NCBI RefSeq assembly: GCF_905147045.1
Contig: NC_065906.1
Coordinates: 2,542,001 to 2,606,000, forward strand
Source: Nymphalis io
Taxonomy: Eukaryota > Arthropoda > Insecta > Lepidoptera > Nymphalidae
Reading direction: 5' to 3'
DNA length: 64,000 nt
Numbering within the stretch: position 1 is the stretch's first letter; every line of letters begins with the position of its first letter. The notes beneath the pieces were generated by a model. The model was not told where the DNA came from. It saw nothing but the letters and a program-made list of their open reading frames with translations, and did not search any database. The translations under genes were made by a program, and so were the position numbers. This document shows, piece after piece, positions 24,600 to 36,165 of this stretch.

Positions 24600-25973
24600 A
24601 CATAAATTTATATTAGTTAATATTATGCATTATTTATTAATGTTTTTTTTTTAACACTAATTTGTCTTTTGTCCATAGTTCTTCATATATATGCCCACAC
24701 AATTTACGAAATATCGAAAGAAAAATTAAAACATAATAAAATAAAATTTTAACTTTCAAATAGTAGGCATTGTTATTTTCTCTTGCGGTCAATGAGGAAT
24801 GGCAAATGGTACATATCTATGTATATTTACGATATTAATTTTGCACATTATACAAGTAGTATATTCATAATACATTTTTCTAGTTAAGCAATGAACATAC
24901 TACGTTTGTAATATGCCTAAGTGCAAGGATCATATTGATAAATATATTTAAATTATAGGAATAATATACCAAGAAACGAAAGGTGTCGTGAGTTGGAACT
25001 TGAACGTGAAGTTCCATTCTCTTTATAATTTGATAAAGAACAGTCACGATTAAATAAATTAACAATGTATGAGAGTAATAAAATAAAAAAGTATGCATTT
25101 TAAAATATCTGTACCTACGAAGATATATACGCGTGTAAACAAACAAACATTAAAAATAACGCTAGTGACGGTTGTCGTCAAACTTATTTAGACTTATTAA
25201 TAATAACAATAAATAATAAATATGACATAATAAAATACCAATTTGCCTCAGAAATGTTCTTACTTGTACCCAAATATGTTTCAAGTAAATAAAAGTTATA
25301 AAGCATTTATTTCATAAAAATAAACGTCCAGTCTATGCCTCTCCTAAATAAAAATCGACCAACAGCAGCTCATTTTCAACTCTATTCATCTACAATAAAG
25401 ACGAAAGTCTAACAGACTATTTGAAATTTCGTCACCTATTGTTCTCACATAAGAACAATCCAAGGGAGCAAGTTTTCCGGTATAATCAGATTACGGCAGA
25501 TGAACGAGAGGCGATTTGCATGCGTAATACTACTAAGTGCACTTTTAGACTGCCTTGTTTTGCTGTCTGAATCATTTAGTTCTATGGATGTGGTAGGTCG
25601 TAATGTTTTATAATTTATTTTTTATAAAATTTACGTTACGGAAATTATCGAAAAGTATCGCTGCATAGTGGGAAGTTCTATGCTATATACTGAAAAGAGC
25701 TTGTCGACAAAGGGACCTTTTGGCATGATAGTCATAAATTAGACTTCGTTAACCTACTTCAACAGAGACGAATGGGACAAAGGCTTTTGCACGCCTTCTA
25801 CAGAGAAACAGCTTATCCGAGATGCCCGAGCGGCGAATATGCACAAGTAGCTGTTTGGACAACACGCATCATTGGGTTTTCTGTGGGTAGCTTGACCCTC
25901 TTAGTCGTGTTCAAGGCAGTTCAGGCATAATGGACATAAATTCTTGGATGATTTTCGGCTCACTGGCAATACC
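24600..25973. other. No gene seen
   Basis: No coding signal or recognised repeat. The segment 25680-25930 is less AT-rich but has no long frame. Confidence 0.4.
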
Positions 25974-26172
25974 GGTGTTACGACTTTGTGCAAGCACGTC
26001 TAGCTAGGTACCACCCACTCATCAGATAACAACAGTACTACGTATTGTTGTGTTTCAGTTTGAAGGATGAGTGACTTCTTCTTTCCCAGGGTTGGTGGCG
26101 CATTGGTGATGTAAGCGACACTTACCATCGGGTGGCCCATATGCTCGTCCACCTACCTATGCAATAAAAAAA
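25974..26172 (+). repeat. Family A repeat, internally deleted
   Basis: The head ACTTTGTGCAAGCACGTCT and the tail CTTACCATCGGGTGGCCCAT plus ATAAAAAAAATA are present; central blocks are shortened. Confidence 0.8.
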
Positions 26173-28100
26173 ATATTGTGGTGGTGGTATTAAATAGATA
26201 GATACAAACAAAGAGCACACAACAGTATTCGTTTAACTCATCGATCTCGAACTCAATCTTATTTTATTCCAATGTCATAAAAATAAGCCCAAAAAAATTC
26301 ATATTTCTAAAAACCTTTTATTAGTTAAAAAACCCTTCCAGTAAATTTTTATCATCTGAATTGCCTTCAACACGAACACTTCGGGTCTTGAAGGGTCATT
26401 ATGGCAGGAACGTGTGAATAATGCTTCTACTGGCCTTAAGTACTTTGAACGATCATTGAGCTAAATTTGCAATCGTCATTTAATTTTATTAACTCTAGAC
26501 ACTTAAGATTTGTATCTGAAGGAGAACTGATAATGTTTAAAAATAGAACAATGAGTTTATCAGTTCTTCTCAGGTCAGTGTGTTTTCTTTTCCAAACCGG
26601 TAGTAATTTTATTTTTGAATATATAAGTGTAATGCTTCATACAGTAAAACAATTCAAATTTATTTCGTTCAAGTGGAGGATTTGTGTCGTATTCCAGTAA
26701 TTTGCTTTTCACCATCGAAGACGTTCAACATCAAACACTGTAAATTACAAAATATAATCTTAAGACTTAAAATGTTACTGTTAAACTGTCTGCTATAATT
26801 GAAGGATTTTTTAAACAACAATATAAAGCATTTTAACTATACTTTAACTTAGATTTACTTTAGATTTTCTAGAAAGAAAATATTTATCGACCTTATATCT
26901 AGCCGCTAGACCAACGAGGGAGTCCATTTTAATACATGTTCAGTGCGTGCCTTTCTTTTGTTTTAAAACTTTATATAAAAATAATTTTCGAATATGATAC
27001 TATTTCAGAATTTCTTTAATTGTCTTGGCTCATCATATAAATGGGCGATTATATATTATAAAGATATCGTTATAGTATATAATCGCCCATTTATTTTATA
27101 AAGAAGAAAATTAAGAGTATGGCAACAACAAACGGAAATAATGTATTTAACTTTTTATACTTCAATTATGTCATGTGCAAGTACCAGGCGTGCATAGTTT
27201 TAAAAGGGATTAAAAAAAACTGCACAAACGCACCTTATTAAAATTTCACGTTTCGTCTCGATCCATGCATGAGGCTATTTTTCAGTTCCTTTGTTTAGAG
27301 CCGCCATGTTGCGTGAATACGGGGTTTTAAATTGCTAGGGTTGCCACAAAAAATATCTTTCATAACTTTAGGCAGTGATTTTATCATCATTAGTCTAATG
27401 CTTAGATAATCTGAATTTTAGCTATTTTTTGACAACTAACAACAACAAGAACTTATAACGATTCTACAACTGTATCAAAATCACCTCAATGTGGATTCCT
27501 CTCCAACAATTGTGACACAACGGCTCAGGAAGAAAAGTTGGAACTCTTGTTAGCTCAAACACCATAGTGTCTCCTTTTATAGCCATTTGTCAACTTATAT
27601 CATAATCTCTTAGCCCGTTATCTAGAGCAGTCACTTTGAAGTACTATTTGCAGGATTGTGATAGATACAAGTATACCCATCTATGTATGTAATTTAAGCA
27701 TTTCACTTAAGACATGCTACGTCCATTGAGTTTCTATATATATACGTTCATTGCGATCGCTGGCGTTTATGGTTCTGATTAAACAGCTCTATTTCAATCG
27801 AAATTAGTTATTGTATATGAATGGCAACTAATTAATATCTCCAATAAGCACTACCATTGTCGCACCGTTGGTCCTTATCTCCATTATAATAGCCGAAAGC
27901 GGTTCGTGATAGTCTCGTCTACTAAGATTTTAACGCAATTCCTTGATATCTCCGTGATATCATGGTATTTCACAAGTACCGATGCCATTATTTGTACCTT
28001 GTACTCGACGTTGAAACTGACGCTTCAAGTTATGGTTAGAGCTCTCCACTTGAAATCATCCAAAATTCAAATTCCATTCGTTCTCTTCATACATTCATAG
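26173..28100. other. No gene seen; SINE D scrap and a hairpin
   Basis: A reversed SINE D head fragment lies at 26887-26922 (TCTAGCCGCTAGACCAACGA). A strong inverted repeat at 27039-27092 is listed separately. No other feature was found. Confidence 0.45.
27039..27092. repeat. Near-perfect foldback with 8-base loop
   Basis: Arms 27039-27061 and 27070-27092 are reverse complements with one mismatch in 23 (a G:T-type change), around loop AGATATCG. The outer arm contains AAATGGGCGATTATA. It may be a tiny MITE or a hairpin precursor. Confidence 0.8.
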
Positions 28101-28109
28101 TTTTTTGTA

Positions 28110-28310
28110 GATACTTGTTTAACTATATTTACTAACATAATTGCGAAAGTAACTCTGTCTGTCTATCTGATACGCTTTTACGGCTAAACCACAGAAATGA
28201 TTATAATGAAATTTGGATTGAAGCAAGCTTGTAGCCCAAGGCATATACAAACGTGAAATAACTTACGTGATAGATGTAAAACCTTTTTGCTGAAATAAAC
28301 AGCATCATTA
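28110..28310 (+). repeat. Helitron-like fragment
   Basis: The string GAAAGTAACTCTGTCTGTCT, followed by a CGGCTAAACCACAGAA-like block and ATGAAATTTGG, matches the pattern at 28652 and 29185. These resemble the abundant lepidopteran Helitron-derived repeat. No helicase or replicase coding is present. Confidence 0.45.
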
Positions 28311-28651
28311 GTTGTCAATAAAAATATATATATAATTAAAATTTATATTATTGTTCTGTTACTTATATTCTACACAAATTTAGCAAAAATACCATGTCAA
28401 GCATATTGCGACTGGTCAACCGTCATAAAAAAAATCTACGCATCCCGACCGTTGAATACAAAAACTATCCGTACTCATTGATTTCCCTTTGAATATTCGA
28501 CGTCATGTTTCGACTGAAATAAAAAAAGCAGGATTTCCGATTTCCGTGTCGCATCCGACATGAACTTTATTAAGTTATTAAAAATCACAATTAAAATAAA
28601 TATAACTTACGAAATATACAAGATGAATAATATTTGTTGTCAATTAATGAA

Positions 28652-28823
28652 AAGTAACTCTGTATATCTATTACGCTTTCACGGCTAAACCGCTGAATTG
28701 ATTTTTGATAAAACTTTGTATGAAGCTAGCTTGTACCCCAATAAAAGACGTAGGCTACTTTTTATATCTCACATCTGTCCATCCTCCATAAGCAGTGAAG
28801 TCGCGAGCGAAGGCTAGTAAGCA
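28652..28823 (+). repeat. Helitron-like fragment with 3' end
   Basis: It starts AAAGTAACTCTGTATATCT and CACGGCTAAACCGCTGAA and ends GAAGTCGCGAGCGAAGGCTA, an ending typical of this lepidopteran repeat class. Confidence 0.5.
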
Positions 28824-28961
28824 ATATAAAAAAAAAACTCTTTTTTTAAAAAAAGAATTTAATTCAGAATTCGAATACGGAGCAAGGAAGCTAGATGTAT
28901 TCAAAAAAGGTTTTATTAATGAAATTTTTTAAATCGAAAATCTGGCTGGACTGATGCTCAG

Positions 28962-29163
28962 TACAGTGCGAACAAGTGTGTTTCCATGACGTCAGCCGTG
29001 CATGAAACACCATCGAAAATGTACGAGCAAATGCACAAGCTCCAGTATCAGGCCAAATTGGATCGATTTAATCCTTTTTTCTTGCCCACGTGTTTGCAGA
29101 GCGAACGTGAACAGTGGCTGAAAAAAAAAATACAAAACACGTCGCTTTATGCCCTTACTACAG
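28962..29163 (+). other. Exon-like coding island, product unknown
   Basis: A 67-codon open stretch (frame open from 28923) is less AT-rich than its flanks and has a protein-like composition: charged and amphipathic (KMYEQMHKLQYQAKLD), then FNPFFLPTCL and SEREQWLKKK. Candidate acceptors CTCAG (ending 28961) and TACAG (ending 28966) precede it, and a good donor CAG/GTAACT follows at 29163/29164, giving phase 1. It also holds in-frame ATGs at 28986 and 29019. I do not recognise the protein. It lies between two Helitron-like fragments, so it could be a real internal or first exon of a gene with large introns, or a captured exon. Confidence 0.35.
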
Positions 29164-29184
29164 GTAACTTTTTAAATTGAGCTA

Positions 29185-29300
29185 TACTAATATTATAAAT
29201 TCTTAAAAGTGAATGTCTATCTGTCTGTTACGCTTTCATGGATAAGCACTTGAACTGATTTTGATGAAATTTGGTACGCAATGATCTTTAACCACAAGGA
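29185..29300 (+). repeat. Helitron-like fragment, 5' end
   Basis: TATACTAATATTATAAATTC followed by TATCTGTCTGTTACGCTTTC and TGATTTTGATGAAATTTGG is the typical beginning of the lepidopteran Helitron-derived repeat. Confidence 0.5.
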
Positions 29301-29830
29301 TGGAGGTGGCTGATTTTACCTAAGAACTGAACCTTATTTTATAAAATAATTTCAAACTGTCGGTCTTCGCAGTAATAAATATGGTGGATATTGTTGGTCG
29401 GGTACTAAATAGGTTTTGTCTTTATATAAAAAAAAAAAAAATATTTTATTTATAACGTGCTACAACGTTTTATATGGGACATATGTGTTTAATTTATCAT
29501 TTGGAAAACGCGATATTTCAGGATCTACAAATCTAATTCGAATCTTTTGCGTTAGTCCATATATCGAGATGGTCACAGACGCTTCGATCCTCGGAGGCAA
29601 AGCTGTTTGCTTTGAGCAGCTCATCTATATCTATGAAAATACTAAAATTATAAAGAGATATAATTCAAAAACTTGTTTTGTTATCAATACGTTCTGTAAC
29701 TACTGAACCGATTTTAATTCTTTCACCATTAGAAAGACACTTTATCCAGAAATATAATTGGCTTATTTTATTTTTTATTTATTTTGTAATAATAAGATTT
29801 TATATACATGTATGTAGGTTATAGTAATAA
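29301..29830. other. No gene seen
   Basis: A frame at 29416-29706 begins in an A-run and has no recognised motif. 29665-29770 weakly resembles the Helitron-like repeat. Confidence 0.4.
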
Positions 29831-29950
29831 ACTGTAATGTCATGTAATATATATATATATATATTACATGACATTACAGTTACTACAGTACAGTACTGTA
29901 ATGTCATGTAATATATATATATATATATATATATTACATGACATTACAGT
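29831..29950. repeat. Two tandem perfect palindromes
   Basis: 29831-29880 is a 50 bp perfect palindrome and 29895-29950 a 56 bp perfect palindrome. Both have the arm ACTGTAATGTCATGTAAT and a (TA)n core, differing only in core length. The 14-base spacer is itself nearly palindromic, so the whole 120 bp can fold in several ways. It may be a duplicated palindromic MITE. Confidence 0.95.
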
Positions 29951-30938
29951 AAAATTCAATTACAACAAAACATTGAAACCCCTGTCTCAATTACTTACTT
30001 GTGACATTTTATGCATACCTCCATAGCCGTAGAAATCGTGCGGGTAATTGTCAAGTAAACATGACATTGATTTAACTTAAGTACATGACACCACAGATTA
30101 AACATCTTAAAAGTCTTGAAAGCGAATGTCTAACGTCACATATTGTTGAAATTAATAATAATTATTAAACTGATTACTGCCTGCGATTTCATTCACTTGT
30201 GACCGGGTAGGGATTTAATCACTCCAAAAAAATTTAACAACTAAATATGAATCAAAACAAATCTTATCCAACAAAAATTTTATTTTTATTAATAAATTAG
30301 TATTAACAACTATTATTAAAAGTGCAAGCAAATTATACGTTTATTTGATTTAAATATAACGTTTCCATTGTAACGAGAACAATGTGTAGGAGTAGCATGT
30401 AGGCGGCCGAGAATGCATCTCCTAATGAAAATCTCTTATTGGTACGTTCGCCTTTGTTAAGGTGCAGCTGCGCTTTGGATCAGACGGTCATATCTAGATG
30501 GAAATCATCAATACAGTAAACAGACATCTTTTTATTCATTTTAATGGAAAGATAATTAATATTTAATTCCTCACAAACAACTGACTGCAATCCATACTTG
30601 TAATTATGTTAAAGACGAACATTTTGTCTTATAAATATATCAGTCTCTTCCAGGAAGATAAACTGAATAGGGACCCCCACTGAACCACGAGCGTAGCATA
30701 GTACTGGGAAACCTGCGGATGCGTAATATTTCGCAGCTAATCCAATCTGTTCCGAAAGGACCGCGCAAGGGTTTTACTGTGTATTCGTTCGAATTTCACG
30801 TTATGCTGATAAACGTGTTCTACGACGCGTTGGCAAAAATTGAAATGCTTCCATTGTCCTATTAATTACTCTTTTTGATCAGATTACATATTCAATTTTG
30901 TTTATGTTACCTGGGTGTGAACCCGCATATCGGTTACT
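29951..30938. other. No gene seen
   Basis: No coding signal or recognised repeat was found. Confidence 0.45.
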
Positions 30939-31639
30939 ACCCAGACCCTTGCCTTTTTTTTTTTTTTTTTTCGAGGAGGAAAGGCATTTACGCCTGCCGC
31001 CCGGACACGACCGGGACGGGTATGTGGGACTCACGGGGCAGAAGGCCATCGTCCTACCCACTAAAACCTCCTCGATTCCTTCTCACCGCATGGTGGCGGG
31101 GTTACGGGAACGCGTTAGCACACCACCGCGACCCCACCTGCGGCCGTCGCTTTGGGTGAGCGACCCACCACCTGTTGTTTTTTATTGAGGTTTTCTCCTC
31201 TCGACCCGGCCGGTGAAGGCAAGGCCCTCGGTCCCACCACAGGCTGGCGCCTGGATGGGGAAACGAGTTCGAGAAGGCGGTGACCGAAGTCTGTCCGCCC
31301 AGCATCGACACCGAAACTGGACGAACCCGCCTCTCCCTCCTCCTCTACTCCTCTACTCCTGTCTCCGGCAGCCCGAAAGGACTCCGGAGACCAACTCCTC
31401 CTCTCTCTCTCCGGCGGCCTAAAAGTACCCCGGAGTCCTCCTATTTGCCACGGAGCCGCTCGCTGGTCAACTCTGCGCAACAGAGAAGTCCCAGGAGCGG
31501 CCCGCGACACTTCCGCCGCGTCAGTCTCAGCCGCGATCGACAAGCATTCCGGAAAAACATCGGATTGCTGGTCGACCCCGTTGCCCAGGGTGCACCACGT
31601 GGAGGTGACTGACATGCACCCCACCCAGACCCTTGCCTT
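30939..31639 (-). mobile_element. GC-rich LINE 3' end (R1-like?) with 17 bp TSD
   Basis: A GC-rich insert stands out from its AT-rich surroundings. ACCCAGACCCTTGCCTT occurs at 30939-30955 and again at 31623-31639, a target-site duplication. A T-run at 30954-30970 is the reversed A tail, so the element reads on the minus strand. A minus frame of up to 183 codons (31666-31115) may be the C-terminus of its ORF. The clade is uncertain; the short GC-rich end resembles R1-type elements and shares a layout with 34550-34733. The target was the head of a family A copy, whose other half continues at 31640-31665. Confidence 0.7.
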
Positions 31640-31964
31640 ATGCAAGCCCGTCTGGGTAGGTAACACAAATTAAAATAATAATAATGAGGTCGTAAAATTT
31701 GCTTTTAAGCGCTAATATTGCTTACGCTGATTAAACCATAAATGATTGATCAAATTACTATGTAATTGAATAGTAGGTCTTAAAAAAAACACCTACATAA
31801 AATAGAAAGTAACCATTTATAAGTATACATAATGGGACATAGTAACTTTAGATCAATTTATTTACGATACAGTATTTAGCCTTATAATTATGGTAATTTA
31901 TTAATAAAAATATCGATTTTTTACATTTATATATATTGCATATAATATAATATATAAATATATA

Positions 31965-32041
31965 CAGTAACAGCCTGTGAATGTCCCACAGCTGGGCTAA
32001 GGCCTCCTCTCCCTTTTTGAGGAGAAGGTATGGAGCTTTTA
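31965..32041 (-). repeat. SINE B, 3' fragment
   Basis: Only the last 75 bases of a reversed SINE B remain: CAGTAACAGCCTGTGAATGT to GGAGAAGGTATGGAGCTTT. Confidence 0.85.
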
Positions 32042-32296
32042 TATATGTAAAATAATAACTGACTGACTGACATTTCAACGCACAGACCGAACTTCTGAGG
32101 CTAGCATCATGAAAATTTGCATTCGGATTCCTTTTACACTAGTCAATCACTAATGAGGGGTTTATAAAAATTTTACCCCTAAGGTAGTGATATAAGGGAT
32201 GACGCAAGTAACCCACGGTAATGCGCTAGTATTTATATAAAGGATAGCATAATTATTTGAATAACTATAAGTTTTGCGTTCGAAGACATAATATTT

Positions 32297-32657
32297 GCCT
32301 CGTTGGTCTAGTGGCTAAATGTAAGGCCGCAAACCTAAAGGTCCTGGGCTCAAATCCCAGGTTCGGCCAGTAAAAAGTTCCGGGCTGCTATTGAGTTTTT
32401 CTGTCGAAAATTCTCAATAGCAGCCCGGGGTTTGAAAGTTGGAAGTGTGTACACTCCCGTGCCTCGGAAAGCACGTAAAGCCGGCATGCGTGATGGATTT
32501 GCCGTCCCATCGGATTATGAGAGTTAGGGAATAGTGAGTGCGCATGAGTTTGCGTACACACTTGTGCACTATAATATTATGTTCTGCGCAGTTAGCTTAT
32601 CTCTCTTGAGATTGGCCACCGTGGCCTAAATCAGTCTGAAGGACTATTATTATTATT
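32297..32657 (+). repeat. SINE D (tRNA-headed), full length
   Basis: The tRNA-like head starts GCCTCGTTGGTCTAGTGGCT (A box) and carries B box GGGCTCAAATCCC. A perfect 16 bp stem-loop (32380-32395 with 32413-32428) follows, then a body with CACTCCCGTGCCTCGGAAAG, and a TATTATTATTA tail. It could fold partly as a tRNA, but the head is not a complete functional tRNA gene because the acceptor arm does not pair properly. Confidence 0.9.
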
Positions 32658-34537
32658 TGTAAATAAAGTCGCAATAACAACGTAAGCTCCAAATAAAATC
32701 ATTATTTCTAAGCAATATGTAATCTAACTTACACGTAATCCTATCATAGGGATACAAAATCCTAGAAGAGAAATTACTTTCAACTAGTCTTGTAACTTTG
32801 TTTTACCTTAAACAAGAGAAATATATATCAAAATGGTTCTTACCATTGTCTCAAATGTAAACACGACGACCGCAATTGTTTTCTTCGCTTCATTTGCTAC
32901 CATTAAGTCACATTGTAGGTCGTTTTTCTTAGAGGACAAAAGGTGCCGACGAGTTACCGCATTAATTATCGGACTCACTTAGAACAAACTAATTATGCTC
33001 GGAAGTTTCGAGAATGCGCAAATATAATACTAAAAATATGAAAAAAAACAGGCAGTCATAGGGACTGCCGATAGAAGTGAAAACTGGAAACTGTTAAATA
33101 TATTTGTCCAATTTCCACATCTATTGGCACTCCAGGTAATAATTCTATCACATTTTATTATATTGCTTTTTGTTCAATCATTATTATCCTCATTAATTTG
33201 CACAATACTTGAATTATTTGTTCTTTCAACGATTTAATTATATTAACATTAGCATGCCGTTGACGCGAAGCCACGTGTCTATCCCCTACGATAAACCAGC
33301 GCAACGCACCTAAAGAAGTTTTCATTTCAAAAATTGAGATTGAAATATATAAGGTATATTTCCCAAATAGTGTAAATATAGATACCAGAGCCGGTTTTAG
33401 GGGAGAGCATCCGGAGCTACAGCCTCGAGGCTCCCACAATAAAAATTTCTATACCTAAATATGTCCCAATGTTGAGGATTATACACATTTTATGTTGTAT
33501 ATTAAGAAAATATAGTAAAATACACGTATAATCCTTGTATAATGCAATAAATTATTATTGAAACACACGGATGAAAGATATTGTTCAATTATATTTGGAA
33601 AATAGTTAGGTGACTTCACTCCTTTGTTGTCCAAGGGCCTTCAGGATACCAGGGATAAAGCATGTTAGATTTAATTTTTGACGACGGTGCCGTTTTGTTA
33701 TATTTTTCCTCAAATCGTACTTCCAACTAGCTAGACTTGTCCTGCCTATATATGATATATGAATGTATCGATTGACAAGATTGGTATAAAATCTATTTTT
33801 ATTTATATAGATTATTTTAATTTCAAATTCTACTTTATACTTTATTGTACACCACAAAGAGAAAAATACAAAACATGTATACAGCCTAAATAAAAATACA
33901 ATTATGGCGACCTTATCGCTACATAGCGATCACTTCCAGGTAACCAACGGTGTAAGTAATAACTGATAGGATATGAGGTAGGTGTTGATGTAATAATAAA
34001 TACTATAATATATATACTAATAAGTAAATAATATATCAATAAATAAATTATATCATCAATACATATAAAATTACAAGTATATAATACAACATACAATACA
34101 TATACAGTAACAACGAATAAAACGATAAATCCGCAAACCACAAATCCACAATGCATTTTCTAGTTTGACGTAAAATTACAAAAATTAAAAAAAAATCTGT
34201 AAATAGTTATTCTGAAAACTGTGCCATAAAATGACAAAGTAATTTTAACGCGAGTGAATTCATGTGACTAGTATAACAAATAGTGGGGTGGGAAACTTTA
34301 TAATTCTCAGTTATGACGAAAGTTCTTGATTTACAAGTACTAGGAGAACAGAAATTACCTGGAGCTGACCCATTAAAAATGTTTCAATTCTGTAAATATT
34401 CCGCGCGGGAGCAGTTCCATCTCCAATTTAATGCATAGTGCTTGTTTAATTTTGTAATGCACTTTTACAACTGCAGGTCTTAATTAAACTTTTCAATAAG
34501 TTCATAACTTACTATTTTTTAAAGACAATATTATCGT
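32658..34537. other. No gene seen
   Basis: Frames at 33158-33439 and 33606-33857 (both minus) were examined. Neither shows a recognised domain or convincing splice sites. No known repeat was recognised. Confidence 0.4.
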
Positions 34538-34745
34538 AGACAACGACCTCTTTTTATCGCTGGAAAAACGCGTTACGCGTTTCCCCCACGGGGACAGTGG
34601 GGAGGTTTGTGGGGCTAGCCAGTGTCCAAGGCGCCGAGTGTACCCCGAACATCGGAATACCCACTAAAAAGCCAGCGGTACCCTCTCCGCCTTAACGAGG
34701 AGCGCCACGGGATCGCTTTCGCATGCTACCGTGAGACAACGACCT
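34538..34745 (-). mobile_element. Short GC-rich LINE 3' end with 12 bp TSD
   Basis: AGACAACGACCT occurs at 34538-34549 and 34734-34745 around a 184 bp GC-rich body. The body starts (as T-run) TTTTTATCGC and shares GCGTTACGC-like and TACCCACTAAAA blocks with the insert at 30956-31622. It looks like a very short 5'-truncated copy of a related element. Confidence 0.75.
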
Positions 34746-34923
34746 TCTAACCTGACCCATTATGCTAATTATTCCATTGAAGTATATCTGTACAACTTGA
34801 CAGTTGTCTTGACAGTCTTATCACAAACACAACAGCTTGTGAAAAACTTAATTGTCACACCTATCACCGTATGTATAGTGCTATTTTATTAAAAATCACT
34901 TTGTTCCTCATTTTTTTTCTACT

Positions 34924-35202
34924 GGCGGTAGAGCTTTGTGCAAGCTTGTCTGGGTAGGTACCACCCACTCATCAGATATTCTACCGCAAAACAGCAATAC
35001 TTTTGTGTTCCGGTTTGAAGGGTGAGTGAGCCAGTGTAATTACAGGCACAAGGGACATAACATCTTAGTTCCCAAGGTTGGTGGCACATTGGTGATGTTA
35101 GCGATGGTTAACATTTCTTACAATGCCAATGTCTAAGGGCGTTGGTGACCACTCATCATCAGGTTGCCCATATGCTCGTCCGCCTTCACATTCTATAAAA
35201 AA
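34924..35202 (+). repeat. Family A repeat
   Basis: A full-length forward copy from GGCGGTAGAGCTTTGTGCA to ATTCTATAAAAAATA. Confidence 0.9.
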
Positions 35203-35506
35203 TATTCTTAAAACATCGTTGACCACGTCCGATGGTATTTGTCAATAGACGCGCATTCTCACCGTATCTGTAACCGTATCTAAAGCCGTCTTAATATGGT
35301 ACGTTAATAAGATACACACACCAAGGGCGCAACGGTAGTTGTGGGTGCAGAGGAACCGGTTGTTCTTCATGCAAGATTATGCATAACAATAGTCTGCAAT
35401 GACAATATTTGCGCTAATTGTCCGTCATCAATACCCATGAAAGTTATGATTTTTTTTATTATTCATTTTAAGAACAAAACAATAGTTTCATGTAAGCTAC
35501 AGTTTA

Positions 35507-35830
35507 GCTGAGATGGCCTAGTGGTTAGAACGCGGGAATCTTAACCGATGATCTTAACCGATCGTGGGTTCAAACCCGGGCAAGCACCACCGAATTTTCA
35601 TGTGCTTAATTAGTGTTTATAATTCATCTCGTGTTTGACGTTGAAGGAAAACATCGTGAGGAAACCTGCATGTGTCTAATTTAATTGAAATTCTGTCACG
35701 TGTATTCTACCAACCCGCATTGAAGCTGCGTGGTGGAATAAGCTCCAAACCTTCTCCTCAAAAGGGAGAGGAGAACTTAGCCCAGCAGTGGGACATTAAC
35801 AGGCTATTACTGTACTGTACTATACTATAC
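35507..35830 (+). repeat. SINE B with target-site duplication
   Basis: A full-length copy: head GCTGAGATGGCCTAGTGG, B box GGGTTCAAACCCGGGC, tail of repeated TACTG. The anticodon-loop region carries a short tandem duplication (CTTAACCGATGAT). TACAGTTTA flanks both ends. Confidence 0.9.
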
Positions 35831-36039
35831 AGTTTATAAATAACTCTTAATTCTATTCTATCAGGAAATAAATTTGCATTCTTATTTGAAAATATAAGTA
35901 CATATGATAGTGGAATAGAATGGAATGATATTGGAGAAAATATTTAAAAGTGTTTACAGCTTGTGTTTTTTTTATTTCTATTTAATTTCGAAGTAAAAAT
36001 TATTATTATTATTTTAAATTCAAACCTACGTTGACTGGA

Positions 36040-36165
36040 GAATTGGCCATTGGTGGTAAGTGAACACCACCGCATTTAGGTATTGGTATTGTAAGAAATA
36101 TTAGCATCTCTTACATCCTTGGGTAACTACGCTGTTATGTCCTTTGTGCCACTTCGTACCTGGTA
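36040..36165 (-). repeat. Family A repeat, diverged fragment
   Basis: Blocks TTGGTGGTAAGTGAACACCA, GGTATTGTAAGAAATATTAG and TGTTATGTCCTTTGTGCC remain in family order. A run of 14 C (36279-36292) lies nearby. Confidence 0.55.

Noticed and set aside
29416..29706. 96-codon plus frame
   Set aside because: It begins in an A-run and overlaps Helitron-like sequence, with no domain.
31115..31666. 183-codon minus frame and overlapping plus frames in GC-rich DNA
   Set aside because: The frames lie inside a LINE 3' fragment bounded by a target-site duplication. GC-rich DNA yields long chance frames on both strands; at most it is an element C-terminus.
32297..32370. Possible tRNA gene
   Set aside because: A and B boxes are present, but the acceptor arm does not pair and the sequence runs into a repeated SINE body; further copies at 52.6 and 61.3 kb show that it is SINE D.
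33606..33857. Minus frame with a basic C-terminus (KNITKRHRRQKLNL)
   Set aside because: No convincing acceptor, no recognised family, and AT-rich flanks; not enough to call an exon.
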